From: Planctomycetota bacterium
GTDB lineage: Bacteria; Planctomycetota; Planctomycetia; Planctomycetales; Planctomycetaceae
DNA: 64,000 nucleotides
Direction of reading: 5' to 3'
NCBI GenBank assembly: GCA_014584345.1
Contig: JACTNB010000019.1
Span: 124,001 to 188,000, forward strand
The translations under genes were made by a program, and so were the position numbers. Positions within the stretch are counted from its first letter, which is position 1; each line of letters begins with the position of its first letter. The notes beneath the pieces are model-generated. The model was not told where the DNA came from, did no database searches, and saw only the letters and a program-made list of their open reading frames with translations. This document shows positions 53,973 to 63,120 of the stretch, piece by piece.

Positions 53973-55766
53973 TCAGGAATCCCGCCTGGGCGCGGAATCG
54001 TTCTGGGGCCAGAAATCGGCAGCAGGATTTTCGGGGTTACTATACTCATATGGTCCCCGGTACACGAGGGGGGGTGCGTCAAAATTGCCATGAGGCGGAG
54101 GCGAGGGAGCCTGCCATTCCAGCCCATTGGAATTCCAGGGATTACGACCGGCCTTCTTACCAAACACCAGGCTACCGAAAAAATTCACGAACAGCACCAG
54201 TTGGGCAAGTCCCATCAGAATGGCGGCATAGGTCATGAACTGATTGAGCGGCAATAAATGTTCAAGATATTCGTGCAGATAGGGATTGGCGTAACGGCGC
54301 GGCATACCGGCAATTCCCAGCATGTGCATCGGAAAAAAGGTTCCGTTCATGCCGATGAACGTGAGAACGAAATGCACCTTTCCCAGGGTTTCGTTCATCA
54401 TGCGGCCAAACATCTTGGGATACCAGAAGTGGATTGCTCCAAACACGCCGAACAAGGTCGCCCCGAACAACACATAGTGGAAGTGCGCCACGATGAAATA
54501 GGTATCGTGAATGTATATGTCGACCGGGACAGCAGCCATGAAAATTCCGCTCAAGCCCCCCACGATGAACATGGAGACAAAAGCGACCGTGTTCAACGTC
54601 ACCGTGTTGAATTCAAGCTGCCCACCCCAGATGGTGCCGATCCAGTTGAATACCTTGATTGCCGACGGCAGGGCAATCATGATGGTGGCCACCATGAAGG
54701 TCATCCCCAGGGCCGGATTCATACCGGAAATAAACATGTGGTGGCCCCAGACGATAAACCCCAGTCCAGCAATGGCGGACATCGAATAAATCATGGGACG
54801 ATACCCAAAGATCGGCTTGCGGCACATACAGGCCAGCATGTCCGAAACCATCCCCATTGCCGGCAGCAGCATGATGTACACCGCCGGATGCGAGTAAAAC
54901 CAGAACAAATGCTGCCAGAGCAGAGTCTGTCCCCCGCCCACGGTGGGATCGGCATTGTTGACGACGACCCCCGCCGGCACAAAAAAGCAAGTCCCCAGTT
55001 CGCGATCGGCTAGCAACATCAGGCCGGCCGCCGTCAACACGGGCAACGCAAACGCCTGCAGCACGGCGGTAATGAACATGCTCCAGATCGTCAATGGCAT
55101 CCGGAACAGAGTCATTCCCGGTGCTCGCATGTTGATGATGGTTGTCATGTAGTTGATCGAGCCCATCATCGAGGAAATCCCCACGAAGGTGACTCCCAGC
55201 AGCCATAATGTTTGCGCAAAGCCCGAACCCGGAGCGGAATCGTACAATGCCGCCAGCAGCGGATAGGAAGTCCAGCCAGCGGCAGGCCCCCCTTCGTACA
55301 GGAAACTGAGCCCGAAACAGGTAATGGCAGGCCACATGAACCAGTAGCTCATCATGTTCAGTTTCGGAAAGGCCATGTCCGGCGCGCCGATCATCAGGGG
55401 GATCAGAAAGTTCCCGAAGGCCCCTGCCAGAATCGGGATGATCACCAGAAAAATCATCACGGTGCCGTGCATCGTGAACAGCATCGTGTAGAACTCGGGG
55501 GAAACCTGGCCTCCATGCTCGGCAAACAAGGCATTGCTGACCCAGGGCATCTGAGAGTTCGGAAACGCGAGTTGCCAGCGAATTGCCAGGGCCAACAGGC
55601 CTCCCACCACGAGCATGACAAATGTCGTCAGCAGGAACTGCACGCCGATCACCTTGTGATCCGTCGAAAAGACGTAGCGGTTGATCCACCAGCGATTGTC
55701 ATGAGGCAGCGCGTCGTGGGAAACATGTTCGCATGACTCGGACGCGACGGAACGGGAACTACTCAC
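53973..55766 (-). CDS. ctaD: Cytochrome c oxidase subunit I (heme-copper oxidase, A2-type)
   Basis: 597 residues with at least twelve membrane helices. The catalytic subunit reduces O2 at a heme a3-CuB centre and pumps protons. Heme ligands are in FTMHGTVMIFLV (helix II) and HFHYVLFGATLFG (helix X). CuB ligands include the His of helix VI and the HH pair in VWGHHMFISG (helix VII). Helix VI reads FWFYSHPAVYIMLLPAMG: it has YSHPxV and no glutamate of the usual GHPEV. This matches the A2 subclass, where Tyr/Ser replace the helix VI Glu of the D-channel. The start is GTG 55766 with AGAAGG upstream. It follows coxII by 86 bases. Confidence 0.97.
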   Translation of the reverse strand: MSSSRSVASESCEHVSHDALPHDNRWWINRYVFSTDHKVIGVQFLLTTFVMLVVGGLLALAIRWQLAFPNSQMPWVSNALFAEHGGQVSPEFYTMLFTMHGTVMIFLVIIPILAGAFGNFLIPLMIGAPDMAFPKLNMMSYWFMWPAITCFGLSFLYEGGPAAGWTSYPLLAALYDSAPGSGFAQTLWLLGVTFVGISSMMGSINYMTTIINMRAPGMTLFRMPLTIWSMFITAVLQAFALPVLTAAGLMLLADRELGTCFFVPAGVVVNNADPTVGGGQTLLWQHLFWFYSHPAVYIMLLPAMGMVSDMLACMCRKPIFGYRPMIYSMSAIAGLGFIVWGHHMFISGMNPALGMTFMVATIMIALPSAIKVFNWIGTIWGGQLEFNTVTLNTVAFVSMFIVGGLSGIFMAAVPVDIYIHDTYFIVAHFHYVLFGATLFGVFGAIHFWYPKMFGRMMNETLGKVHFVLTFIGMNGTFFPMHMLGIAGMPRRYANPYLHEYLEHLLPLNQFMTYAAILMGLAQLVLFVNFFGSLVFGKKAGRNPWNSNGLEWQAPSPPPHGNFDAPPLVYRGPYEYSNPENPAADFWPQNDSAPRRDS

Positions 55767-55852
55767 GATGCTTAAACCTTCTCGGTTAAATAAAGTGCAG
55801 TGGCAACGGCGGCCCTGTCACCGCCGGGCGACCCGGGACGCAAGGGGGATGG

Positions 55853-56650
55853 TCATTCCTCGCGATACCCATCGTCCATTTGTTCGATGTGTTTCCGCTG
55901 GAGCAGGGCCTCGTAGTCTTCCGGAGCATGGGCAATCACCTTGCCCGCCATTTTGTAATGCCCCCAGCCACACAACTCGGCACACACGAGGGGATATTCA
56001 CCCGGTTGAGAGACTTCGAACCAGACGGGTATGACATGTCCCGGCAAGGCATCCTGCTTGATGCGCAGACTTGGTAGAAAGAACGAGTGCTGGACATCCT
56101 GTGTCCGCAGTTGAATGGTCACGGGAGTCCCCGCGGGAACGTGGATGATGTTCACGTCGTACATATCATCCAGGCGAGGGGTTTTTTCCAGTTTCTTGCC
56201 GGGCGCCGGGTAGCGTATCCGCCACTCGAACTGGCGCGCGGTAACTTCCGCAACCACATGCTGCCGGGCCGCTTCGGGAAATGCCGATTCGATGCGGAAA
56301 TTCGCCCAGACCCGCATCTGGTAAAAGGCCAGAAACAGCAGAATGGCTCCCGGAATGATGGTCCAGATCGCTTCCAGACGGTGATTCCCATGTGTGTACC
56401 AGGCCGGGCGATCCGCCTTGCGACCCGATGCCGAATACAATACGTACAATAATCCCACTTGAGTCCCGATGAACACGATCGTGACTAAAATCAGGATCAC
56501 GTAGAACAAGTGATCGATATCCTCGCCCAGCGGAGAATCGGCTCGCCCGTTGCCAGGAAAACCCCAGTTCCACGTCGGCGCAAGCACCGAGATCACCAGC
56601 GCCAGCACCGGCCAGATCAGGAAAAATAACAGCCACCACACTCGCTTCAC
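55853..56650 (-). CDS. ctaC: Cytochrome c oxidase subunit II (CuA domain)
   Basis: 265 residues from GTG 56650, which has GAGG 8 bases upstream; the frame reaches a TTG at 56680 with no SD. Two membrane helices (VWWLLFFLIWPVLALVISVL; HLFYVILILVTIVFIGTQV) are followed by a cupredoxin domain in the periplasm. The CuA ligands are seen in HSFFLPSLRIKQD (first His) and CAELCGWGHYKM (two Cys, Glu, His, Met). It accepts electrons from cytochrome c and passes them to heme a. There is no fused C-terminal cytochrome c; the donor is probably the diheme lipoprotein encoded just upstream. Confidence 0.96.
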   Translation of the reverse strand: MKRVWWLLFFLIWPVLALVISVLAPTWNWGFPGNGRADSPLGEDIDHLFYVILILVTIVFIGTQVGLLYVLYSASGRKADRPAWYTHGNHRLEAIWTIIPGAILLFLAFYQMRVWANFRIESAFPEAARQHVVAEVTARQFEWRIRYPAPGKKLEKTPRLDDMYDVNIIHVPAGTPVTIQLRTQDVQHSFFLPSLRIKQDALPGHVIPVWFEVSQPGEYPLVCAELCGWGHYKMAGKVIAHAPEDYEALLQRKHIEQMDDGYREE

Positions 56651-56838
56651 GGAAAGCCTCGCGGTCTTCGGGTGATCCAAGTTCTAAAATCCGAACCGAA
56701 CGGGCCAGGCACAGACCCTGTCACGTTCGTCACATCCACTTCACTCACCTATGCCACCCGGTAGTTTAGTCCACTCCTCGAACCCGGGACGCCACAGCAC
56801 TCCCGTGGACACTCCGAGGGAGCGTCCTTGAAAAAACT

Positions 56839-58293
56839 CTAACGCGATTCCTCGGATAAAACCATCAGGTAGTTTACGATGTCCCAGATCTGCGCGTCGG
56901 TCAGCCCCTTCCCACCGAAGACAGGCATGGGAGTCCCCTTGATCCCCACGTAAAGTCGGCGAAACAGGTCCACGGGCCGGCTGCCTCCCCGAAAAATGCC
57001 TGTCGTCAGGTCCCGCGGGGGGAGCGGATTGCCCCATTCGTCGTGCAATCCGACCGTGTCATAGAGTGACCCATCCCGCTTTTTCTGAAACTGAAACGTC
57101 TGATACCCGTTTCCCCGGCCCGTATCCCCGTGACACGATGCACACTGGGCATCCTTCCCCAGATACAACTGGCGACCATTTTCCACCGAGGTCAACTCGG
57201 GGTTTGCCAGCGACGGACCGCGAGGATCGGGACGGCCCAGGCTGGGCCACAAAATGGCATCTTCCGCATCGGCATGACTCCAGTTGTCCGCCAAATCCTG
57301 CAGCACGCCTAATTCGATTTCCGGGTAATCCTCGGACAGGAACTCGGTCAGATCTTGCTCGAATTCCCGTTGTATTTCCTGCTGTTCGGCAGGATCTTCC
57401 ACGTCGGCCAGATCCTTGTCGAGGACTTTCTGCGAAAAATCAACCGCCAACTCCACGTTCAGTTTTTTTTCGGTTTCCCCCCGCAACGCCAGGTACTTCA
57501 CATAGGCCACCATCAGATCGAGTTGCGTCTCCGGCAGCATGTTAAAGGACGGCATGTACGTGCCCGGAATCCCTTCCTTGAGGATGTGTTTCAAATCGGC
57601 CGTCGAGATTTTTTCCTGGGGACCAGTCGACGTGTATTTGAATATCCCCAGGCGATAATCGCGCGGGCGGGGCTGCATGAACGCCGCCGTCGGACCGTTT
57701 CCGTCCCCCGTAACGCCGTGACAGTGCAGACAATGCTGGCCATACAATTCCCTGGCCCGTCGCAAATTCGCGTTGGGGTGGAACGCCAGCTTCAACCCCG
57801 GTTCGATCAGTTCCATTTCCGGCAGGGGGCCACTCAGGCTCAACACCGCGGACTTCGGATCAAAAGCGGTTGCCATCAACGTCCCGAGGGATGCCAGCGG
57901 ATCGGGAGAGCCGGACTCCAGCGCATCCATCCGGACCTCGAAAACGGCTTCCGGATCGAACAAAAATTCCAGCTTCGCGGGCGTCGAAATCGGGGGCAAA
58001 CCCTTTTCTTCCAGTGTGAGTTGCGATCGATTTTCAGCATCGACATCCTGCACGGTCCACAGGTCGCCTCCCCGATCGACCGGGAAAAAAAACGGAATGC
58101 GGGGATCAGCGGGCGTGCCAAACGTGGCTTCGAGACTTGCCTGAACCGCCTCGCGCGCGGCGGGCATCAGTTCCGCGGTCTCGGGAGAGTACACGTACCG
58201 GCTCTCTACCTGATCACAACCAGCGAACAGCCCACACAGCAGCACTAGCATCGGCCAGACAGTCCAGGGGCGAATTGACCATTCAAGCAACAT
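56839..58293 (-). CDS. Diheme cytochrome c lipoprotein, likely electron donor to the oxidase
   Basis: 484 residues from ATG 58293. The lipoprotein signal WTVWPMLVLLCGLFAGC (lipobox) anchors it in a membrane. Two c-type heme motifs are present: CLHCHG (about residue 181) in a domain with GDGNGPTAAFMQPRPRDY and a later methionine (MPSFNMLPETQ), and CASCHG (about residue 400) with PMPVFGGKGLTDAQIWDIVNYL as its C-terminal ligand helix. The region between is charged and helical. The frame extends to 58374, but this start has the lipobox at the right distance and AGGAT upstream. It precedes the coxII gene by about 190 bases. It probably delivers electrons to CuA. Confidence 0.88.
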   Translation of the reverse strand: MLLEWSIRPWTVWPMLVLLCGLFAGCDQVESRYVYSPETAELMPAAREAVQASLEATFGTPADPRIPFFFPVDRGGDLWTVQDVDAENRSQLTLEEKGLPPISTPAKLEFLFDPEAVFEVRMDALESGSPDPLASLGTLMATAFDPKSAVLSLSGPLPEMELIEPGLKLAFHPNANLRRARELYGQHCLHCHGVTGDGNGPTAAFMQPRPRDYRLGIFKYTSTGPQEKISTADLKHILKEGIPGTYMPSFNMLPETQLDLMVAYVKYLALRGETEKKLNVELAVDFSQKVLDKDLADVEDPAEQQEIQREFEQDLTEFLSEDYPEIELGVLQDLADNWSHADAEDAILWPSLGRPDPRGPSLANPELTSVENGRQLYLGKDAQCASCHGDTGRGNGYQTFQFQKKRDGSLYDTVGLHDEWGNPLPPRDLTTGIFRGGSRPVDLFRRLYVGIKGTPMPVFGGKGLTDAQIWDIVNYLMVLSEESR

Positions 58294-58607
58294 ATTCACG
58301 AAATTATCCTGAGCAATCACTACTCGCAGGGCGAGTAGCGGATTCACGCAAACCGGCATCCCAATGACAACCAACTGCCAATCTCGCGCAGTTTAACACG
58401 AGAGCGGAGATCATACCGGGATTTCAGGCGGGAGGAAGAATCCTGGGGGGCTTAATTATGGAATTCAGACCGTGCAACCCCGTTACAATCGGCAGGGTGA
58501 TACGAATCGTCCCTCGCATTGTGCCCAATCAGGGCGCCCGTTCAACCATTCCAGGACGTAAAGCGGCCGGATTGCGACAAACTGTCGCATCAACCCCCAC
58601 CGATCCA
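58294..58607. other. Intergenic region upstream of the oxidase unit, no gene seen
   Basis: 314 bases between the mnmE stop and the cytochrome c start. It probably holds the promoter of the oxidase genes and the 3' end of mnmE. No terminator with a T-run and no repeat was recognised. Confidence 0.35.
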
Positions 58608-60017
58608 TCACTTGCCGATGCAAAATTTACTGAACACCCGATCGAGCAAGTCATCCGTATAAACCTGGCCTAAAATTACGCCCAGTTCCTGAATGGCTCC
58701 CCGAAGTTCCTCGGCGATCAATTCCTCTCCCGCATACCGATCCGCCAATGCGCTGGCCAGTTTCAGGTGTTCGCCAGTCCGTTCAATCGAATCGCGACAA
58801 CGGGCAGCGGTTGTGCCCAGAATTTCCCAGGAGCGTGTCTGGTTGTCTCGAAGCAACATTTCGAGCGCGTGTTTCAGATCCTCCAGGCCCCGTTCCGCCT
58901 GCACGCTCACTCCGCAGCGAAACCGTGTCGTCTCTCCCTGCCCCAGCGGGTCGCCAGCCCGTTTCTCGGCACGATCGACTTTTGTCTGAATCCGCCAACA
59001 CGGCAGGGAACTTGCCTGGAGTTGCTCCCACGCCTGTTCATCTATGTCGCGTTCCCGTTGATTCAGCCCCATGGGAGTGCACCACAAGATCAAGTCGGCA
59101 CGCTGATATTCCTGGTCGCGAAAACGCTGTGCCTGCCGACCAATTTCATCCAGGCCGGTTTCCCAGCCCGCGGTGTCGTAGAATTCCACCCGTTGACCGG
59201 CAAGGGTCGTCTGTCCGATCAGATAATCCGTCGTGGTGCCGGCGAGATCCGCGACCAGCGCGTGTTGCTCGGCGAGACGATTGAACAGCGAACTTTTCCC
59301 GGCATTCGGCAAACCTGCCAGCACGATCCGGATGTCGGACGTATTCACCATGCGGTCGAGGGCCGATTCCCGCAATAGGTCGAGTTCCAGGACAAACCGC
59401 CGCAGACGGGTCTGAAATTCGTCGCGATCGATGAATTCGAGATCTTCCTCGACGAAATCCAGGCCAGCCTCGAGATCGGCCAGGTCGTCCAACAACTGGT
59501 CGCGCATGGTGCGCATCCGCCGAGAAATCCCGCCGGCCAGTTGCGAGAGGGCCACATCGAGTTGATGTTCGCCTTGTGCCTCGATTACTCCCAGTACCGC
59601 TTCGGCCTGCACCAGGGAGAGTTTTCCCGCCAGAAATCCACGCAACGTAAATTCACCGGGACGGGCGGGGCGCGCCCCGGCCGCATATAACCGCTGCAGT
59701 AGCCAGTTCAAGAAGGGGGGCGCCCCCAGGGTATGAATTTCTGCCGCCGGCTCCCCGGTATAACTACGAGACAGAGGCCAGACATACACCGCGAGTGGCA
59801 ATTGGCTGCCCCGCGTTTCGAGCGGCAGATGACACACGTAACGCCGAGGAATGCGGGGATCAAGCTCCGGTCGATCCGGACAACTCCGCAGAACGTCGTG
59901 CAGCAGTGTAAGCGTGTGGATTCCGCTGATCCGGAGAATGCCTCGCGGACTCGCCCCTGGCGCGGAGGCAATCGCTGCGATGGTCTCTTCGGTTGGCAAC
60001 CCGGAACGAGTCAGCAT
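58608..60017 (-). CDS. mnmE: tRNA modification GTPase MnmE
   Basis: 469 residues from ATG 60017. With MnmG it makes 5-carboxymethylaminomethyluridine at the wobble base of some tRNAs. The N-terminal formyl-THF-binding domain (ETIAAIASAPGASPRGILRISG, RPARPGEFTLRGFLAGKLSL) is followed by a helical domain with an inserted G domain. In the G domain G1 is GLPNAGKSSLFN, G2 GTTTD and G3 DTAG. G4 is TKVD in place of the usual NKxD, so guanine specificity may be weaker. The C-terminus ends FCIGK, with the conserved cysteine. An upstream frame extension to 60545 has no sensible start and overlaps the small protein gene on the other strand. MnmG is not nearby. Confidence 0.95.
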   Translation of the reverse strand: MLTRSGLPTEETIAAIASAPGASPRGILRISGIHTLTLLHDVLRSCPDRPELDPRIPRRYVCHLPLETRGSQLPLAVYVWPLSRSYTGEPAAEIHTLGAPPFLNWLLQRLYAAGARPARPGEFTLRGFLAGKLSLVQAEAVLGVIEAQGEHQLDVALSQLAGGISRRMRTMRDQLLDDLADLEAGLDFVEEDLEFIDRDEFQTRLRRFVLELDLLRESALDRMVNTSDIRIVLAGLPNAGKSSLFNRLAEQHALVADLAGTTTDYLIGQTTLAGQRVEFYDTAGWETGLDEIGRQAQRFRDQEYQRADLILWCTPMGLNQRERDIDEQAWEQLQASSLPCWRIQTKVDRAEKRAGDPLGQGETTRFRCGVSVQAERGLEDLKHALEMLLRDNQTRSWEILGTTAARCRDSIERTGEHLKLASALADRYAGEELIAEELRGAIQELGVILGQVYTDDLLDRVFSKFCIGK

Positions 60018-60167
60018 GTCTACATAACTCAGCGTTAATGGAATAACTCTGCACGGATCGAAAACAGGCCAGCGCCCCATCCCTGTTACCGGAAGGTGTA
60101 CCAGAAACCGACTCCTGCTACAATTTCTGCATTCCTGCTGTTCTTTACTAAATAGGAAATCGTCCCG

Positions 60168-60302
60168 ATGCTGCAACTTTTTTCCCTGCTCTGGCTGCCG
60201 ATTTTCATCATTCTGATGGCCCTGCTGATCGGCGGCCTGGCTTGGTTCTTCTTCGTTCGTTCCATCGACATCCCCTGGGATGATCGCCAGAAGCGTCCTT
60301 GA
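60168..60302 (+). CDS. 44-residue single-pass membrane microprotein, CcoS-like in form
   Basis: ATG 60168 with AGGAA about 9 bases upstream, TGA at 60300-60302. It encodes one membrane helix (LLWLPIFIILMALLIGGLAWFF) and a short hydrophilic tail (VRSIDIPWDDRQKRP). Size and topology resemble CcoS, a copper/heme-related assembly factor of cbb3 oxidases, but the usual GQFDDL phrase is absent. The neighbouring oxidase is A2-type, not cbb3, so the resemblance may be only structural. Codon choice is normal, and the SD makes it a likely gene. It is antisense to the unused frame upstream of mnmE. Confidence 0.6.
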   Translation: MLQLFSLLWLPIFIILMALLIGGLAWFFFVRSIDIPWDDRQKRP

Positions 60303-60638
60303 ATCCTTACGCTCCGGTTTTCCCGGCTGCTGCAGGCCCCCGTATTGTGATGCCCGCAAAACCGCGATAATCGTCTCAAACCCAAGACCGCTTCCGTGGA
60401 AATGGCGCCCCCTGGAGAATGGGGAAGTAAAGTCCTTGTGATCGCCCGGTGAGAGCAGGGAAATGGTGTTGCAGGGTCGTTTTTCCTGTACGTTGAAGAT
60501 AAGATGTGACGAAATGCGTTTCGTCCACCCCCTTGGTGGAATCACGTGTGGTGCCGGGGTCCGAGGAGTATCCCTGCGGACGCGAGCGGAGCCTTACAAC
60601 AGCTTGGACAGGCAGAACTTAGCACGGGAGCAAGTCCT
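60303..60638 (+). other. Leader of the DUF116-prenyl synthase gene with two hairpins
   Basis: In the 336-base region, two short hairpins lie side by side: GACGAAA/TTTCGTC (60509-60515 with 60520-60526) and CCACC/GGTGG (60526-60530 with 60536-60540). They fall about 100 bases before the start. They could be a 5' leader structure; no known riboswitch was recognised. No other gene is seen. Confidence 0.35.
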
Positions 60639-62507
60639 TTGAGTACAATTCCTCGGAATGTTAGCCTGAGTCAACCGGACGAGCAGATCGATCCGCGGGA
60701 CGATCAGGAACCGAGCAGCGACGAACGGCCCCGGAAACGTAAACGCCGCAGCACCAGCCACTTGAAGCAGGTCCCCCCCACACTGGAGCAGCGGGAACAC
60801 ATCAAGGCCGCGGCGGAACGTTACGTACGAGATCTCGGCAAGGATCGCCCGTTCTCAAAATCCGAACTGGAAGCCATGGGGCGGGAACTGCTGGCCAGCC
60901 TGGGGCTGGAGGAGTGTTATCTCGGCTTTACGATGGTGTTGCTGGGGAATTTCTTCTGGAAGCGACAGATGGTGGCCATTCCGTTCGAGCGGCGGATGCT
61001 GTTGCTGCCCCACTGTCTGAAACATGCGGAAGGTTGCCCAGCCGATTACAACGAATTCGGTCTGGATTGCGAAACCTGTGGCGCCTGTTCCATTGCCGAT
61101 TACAAAGTCAAGGCGGAACAACTGGGGTACAAGGTTCTGGTGGCGGAAGGGTCGCCGATCGTGCTCAAGATTATCGTCGAGGGCTACGTCGATGGTATCG
61201 TGGGGGTTGCCTGTTTGAACGTGCTGGAAAAGGCCATCGACAAAGTGTTGCTGGCCGGCGTTCCATCCTACGCCATCCCACTCCATTCCGGGGACTGCAA
61301 GAACACCTCGCTGGATGAAGCCTGGGTGTGGGATGTCCTGGAAGTTTACGAACCCCTGCCCGATCAGCGGACTGCGGGATACATCCCGCTGATGCGCGAG
61401 GGGAAACGCCTGTTCGACAAGGAGGAATTCGATCGCCTGTTGCCTCCGTTGCGCATTGGGCAGACACAAACCCCTCGTTCCCCGCTGGCCAAAACCGAGG
61501 AAATCGCCCGGGACTGGCTGGCAAACGGTGGCAAGCGATTTCGTCCGTTCATCACCCTGGCAGCCTGGGACGCGCGGCTCGGGGGAGAGGCCACGCGCCT
61601 GGATCCCAGCAACCCGGCTCCCCTTGACATTCCGGACGCCGTCAAAAAATCGGCCATTGCGATAGAAGCCTTTCACAAGGCATCGCTGGTGCACGACGAC
61701 ATTCAGGACGACGACCAGTATCGCTATGGGGAAGAGACCCTGCATCGGCGGCATGGCGTCGGGATGGCCATCAACGTGGGGGATTATCTGATCGGCATGG
61801 GGTATCGCCTGCTGGCGGAATGCCACGTGGACGGAGATCCCTTGGCGGTGAGCGACATTGTACAGCGTATGTCACTGGCCCATATCAAACTCTGCGAAGG
61901 CCAGGGGGCCGAGATGGAATGGACCAATCATCCTTCGCTGGACCTGACACCTCTGGACGCCATGCAGATTTACGCCTTGAAAACCTCTCCCGCATTCGAG
62001 GCGGCCCTGTACGCGGGATTGCGACTGTCGGGCGATATTGCCCCCTACGAGGAAATGATCCCCGCCTTTTGTCGGCATCTGGGAGTGGGCTTTCAGATCC
62101 TGAACGACTTGAAGGACTGGCGTGGCGATGTGCGCAACAAAGTGATCACCGGGCAGGACGCGATGGCGTTGCGTCCCACGTTGCTGCTGGCGATGGCCAT
62201 CAAGGCGGCCAGCCCGGAGCAGAGGACCATTCTGGAAAACGTCTTGAAGGGGGACCCGGATTCTCCGCTGCAACGACTGGAACTTCTCAAACTGATCTTC
62301 GAGCAAACCGATGCTTTCAACCAGGCGGAGATGCTGGTGGAAAAATCCCGCGAGCGCGCCGAAGCTTTGGCGGACGCGGTTCAACCGGAATCCCTGCGAC
62401 ATTACCTGTATTTCCTGATCGACACCGTGCTGGCGCCGGAAGAGGGGGCAGCCGAACCAGAAAACGGACCGGTCCTGGTTTCCCTGTCGTTTCCCGAGGA
62501 ATCGTGA
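60639..62507 (+). CDS. DUF116 domain fused to a polyprenyl (farnesyl/geranylgeranyl-type) diphosphate synthase
   Basis: 622 residues. Start is TTG 60639 with GGGAG about 9 bases upstream; the frame is open to 60546. The N-terminal 45 residues are polar and basic. Residues about 95-235 form a DUF116 domain with a cysteine cluster: PHCLKHAEGCPADY, CETCGAC, and Cys192 and Cys220 in GVACLN and SGDCKNTS (Cys126, 133, 144, 147, 150, 192, 220). Residues about 285-600 form an isoprenyl diphosphate synthase with GGKRFRP, the first Asp-rich motif DDIQDDD (353-359), and a second motif reading NDLKD instead of DDxxD. DUF116 may bind an Fe-S cluster or zinc. The fusion joins it to chain elongation for quinone or carotenoid/undecaprenyl supply (inference). 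Confidence 0.85.
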   Translation: MSTIPRNVSLSQPDEQIDPRDDQEPSSDERPRKRKRRSTSHLKQVPPTLEQREHIKAAAERYVRDLGKDRPFSKSELEAMGRELLASLGLEECYLGFTMVLLGNFFWKRQMVAIPFERRMLLLPHCLKHAEGCPADYNEFGLDCETCGACSIADYKVKAEQLGYKVLVAEGSPIVLKIIVEGYVDGIVGVACLNVLEKAIDKVLLAGVPSYAIPLHSGDCKNTSLDEAWVWDVLEVYEPLPDQRTAGYIPLMREGKRLFDKEEFDRLLPPLRIGQTQTPRSPLAKTEEIARDWLANGGKRFRPFITLAAWDARLGGEATRLDPSNPAPLDIPDAVKKSAIAIEAFHKASLVHDDIQDDDQYRYGEETLHRRHGVGMAINVGDYLIGMGYRLLAECHVDGDPLAVSDIVQRMSLAHIKLCEGQGAEMEWTNHPSLDLTPLDAMQIYALKTSPAFEAALYAGLRLSGDIAPYEEMIPAFCRHLGVGFQILNDLKDWRGDVRNKVITGQDAMALRPTLLLAMAIKAASPEQRTILENVLKGDPDSPLQRLELLKLIFEQTDAFNQAEMLVEKSRERAEALADAVQPESLRHYLYFLIDTVLAPEEGAAEPENGPVLVSLSFPEES

Positions 62508-62619
62508 CACATGCCTGGCTTGTGACACTTGCCCGCCCCCGGTCGGATGAACCGGCACGAACGCGGAGGTTCCTTCGGGGACAGGCAAGCGAACTCTTCC
62601 CTGAAAGTGAAGTAACATC

Positions 62620-63120
62620 GTGGAATGGCTTGTGACACTCCTGCTGGGATTCGGCGTGATGCTGTTCGGCGGGGGGTTTCTGGCCCGGCATATCCAGGCG
62701 ATCGGTCGCTTGAAGCAGGATCCCGAACTGCGTGCCCGGGATGCCGCCTACCTGGTGGGCCAACAGCGCCGCAGAATCGTTACGTCAGTGATGATCATGG
62801 TGGTCGGTGCCTTGATTCCCCTCAGTTACGACGCCATTGTCAGGCAGCGTAACCCGGGACTCGCATCCGCCGTGTTGCTGACCATTCTGGTGTTGATTCT
62901 GGTCATCATGCTGCTCGCCGTCGCCGATGCCCTCGCCGGGCGTTACCTGCGGGCGGATTTGCAACTGCGCAAGGCAGAGGCTGCATTGCGGCGGACCCTG
63001 CTCGAAAACGATTTGCAGTACCACGCGAACTGGAAACAGCAGCAGGAACAGAAACTCCAGGCTTCCGGTCAAGAGGCCAGCAGCAACCGGAAGCCAGGCC
63101 AAACCTCGGAGGAGAATTAA
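62620..63120 (+). CDS. Small membrane protein of unknown function
   Basis: 166 residues from a GTG at 62620. Three hydrophobic segments (VTLLLGFGVMLFGGGFL; IVTSVMIMVVGALIPLSYDAI; VLLTILVLILVIMLLAVADAL) are followed by a basic, Gln-rich helical tail (KAEAALRRTLLENDL, then QQQEQKLQASGQE). No family recognised. Start SD is weak. It is 112 bases after the DUF116 fusion gene on the same strand, so it may share its promoter. Its stop codon overlaps that of the convergent dapF by 3 bases; a 7-bp hairpin (GGAGAAT 63111-63117 / ATTCTCC 63122-63128) sits exactly over the two stops. Confidence 0.72.
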   Translation: MEWLVTLLLGFGVMLFGGGFLARHIQAIGRLKQDPELRARDAAYLVGQQRRRIVTSVMIMVVGALIPLSYDAIVRQRNPGLASAVLLTILVLILVIMLLAVADALAGRYLRADLQLRKAEAALRRTLLENDLQYHANWKQQQEQKLQASGQEASSNRKPGQTSEEN

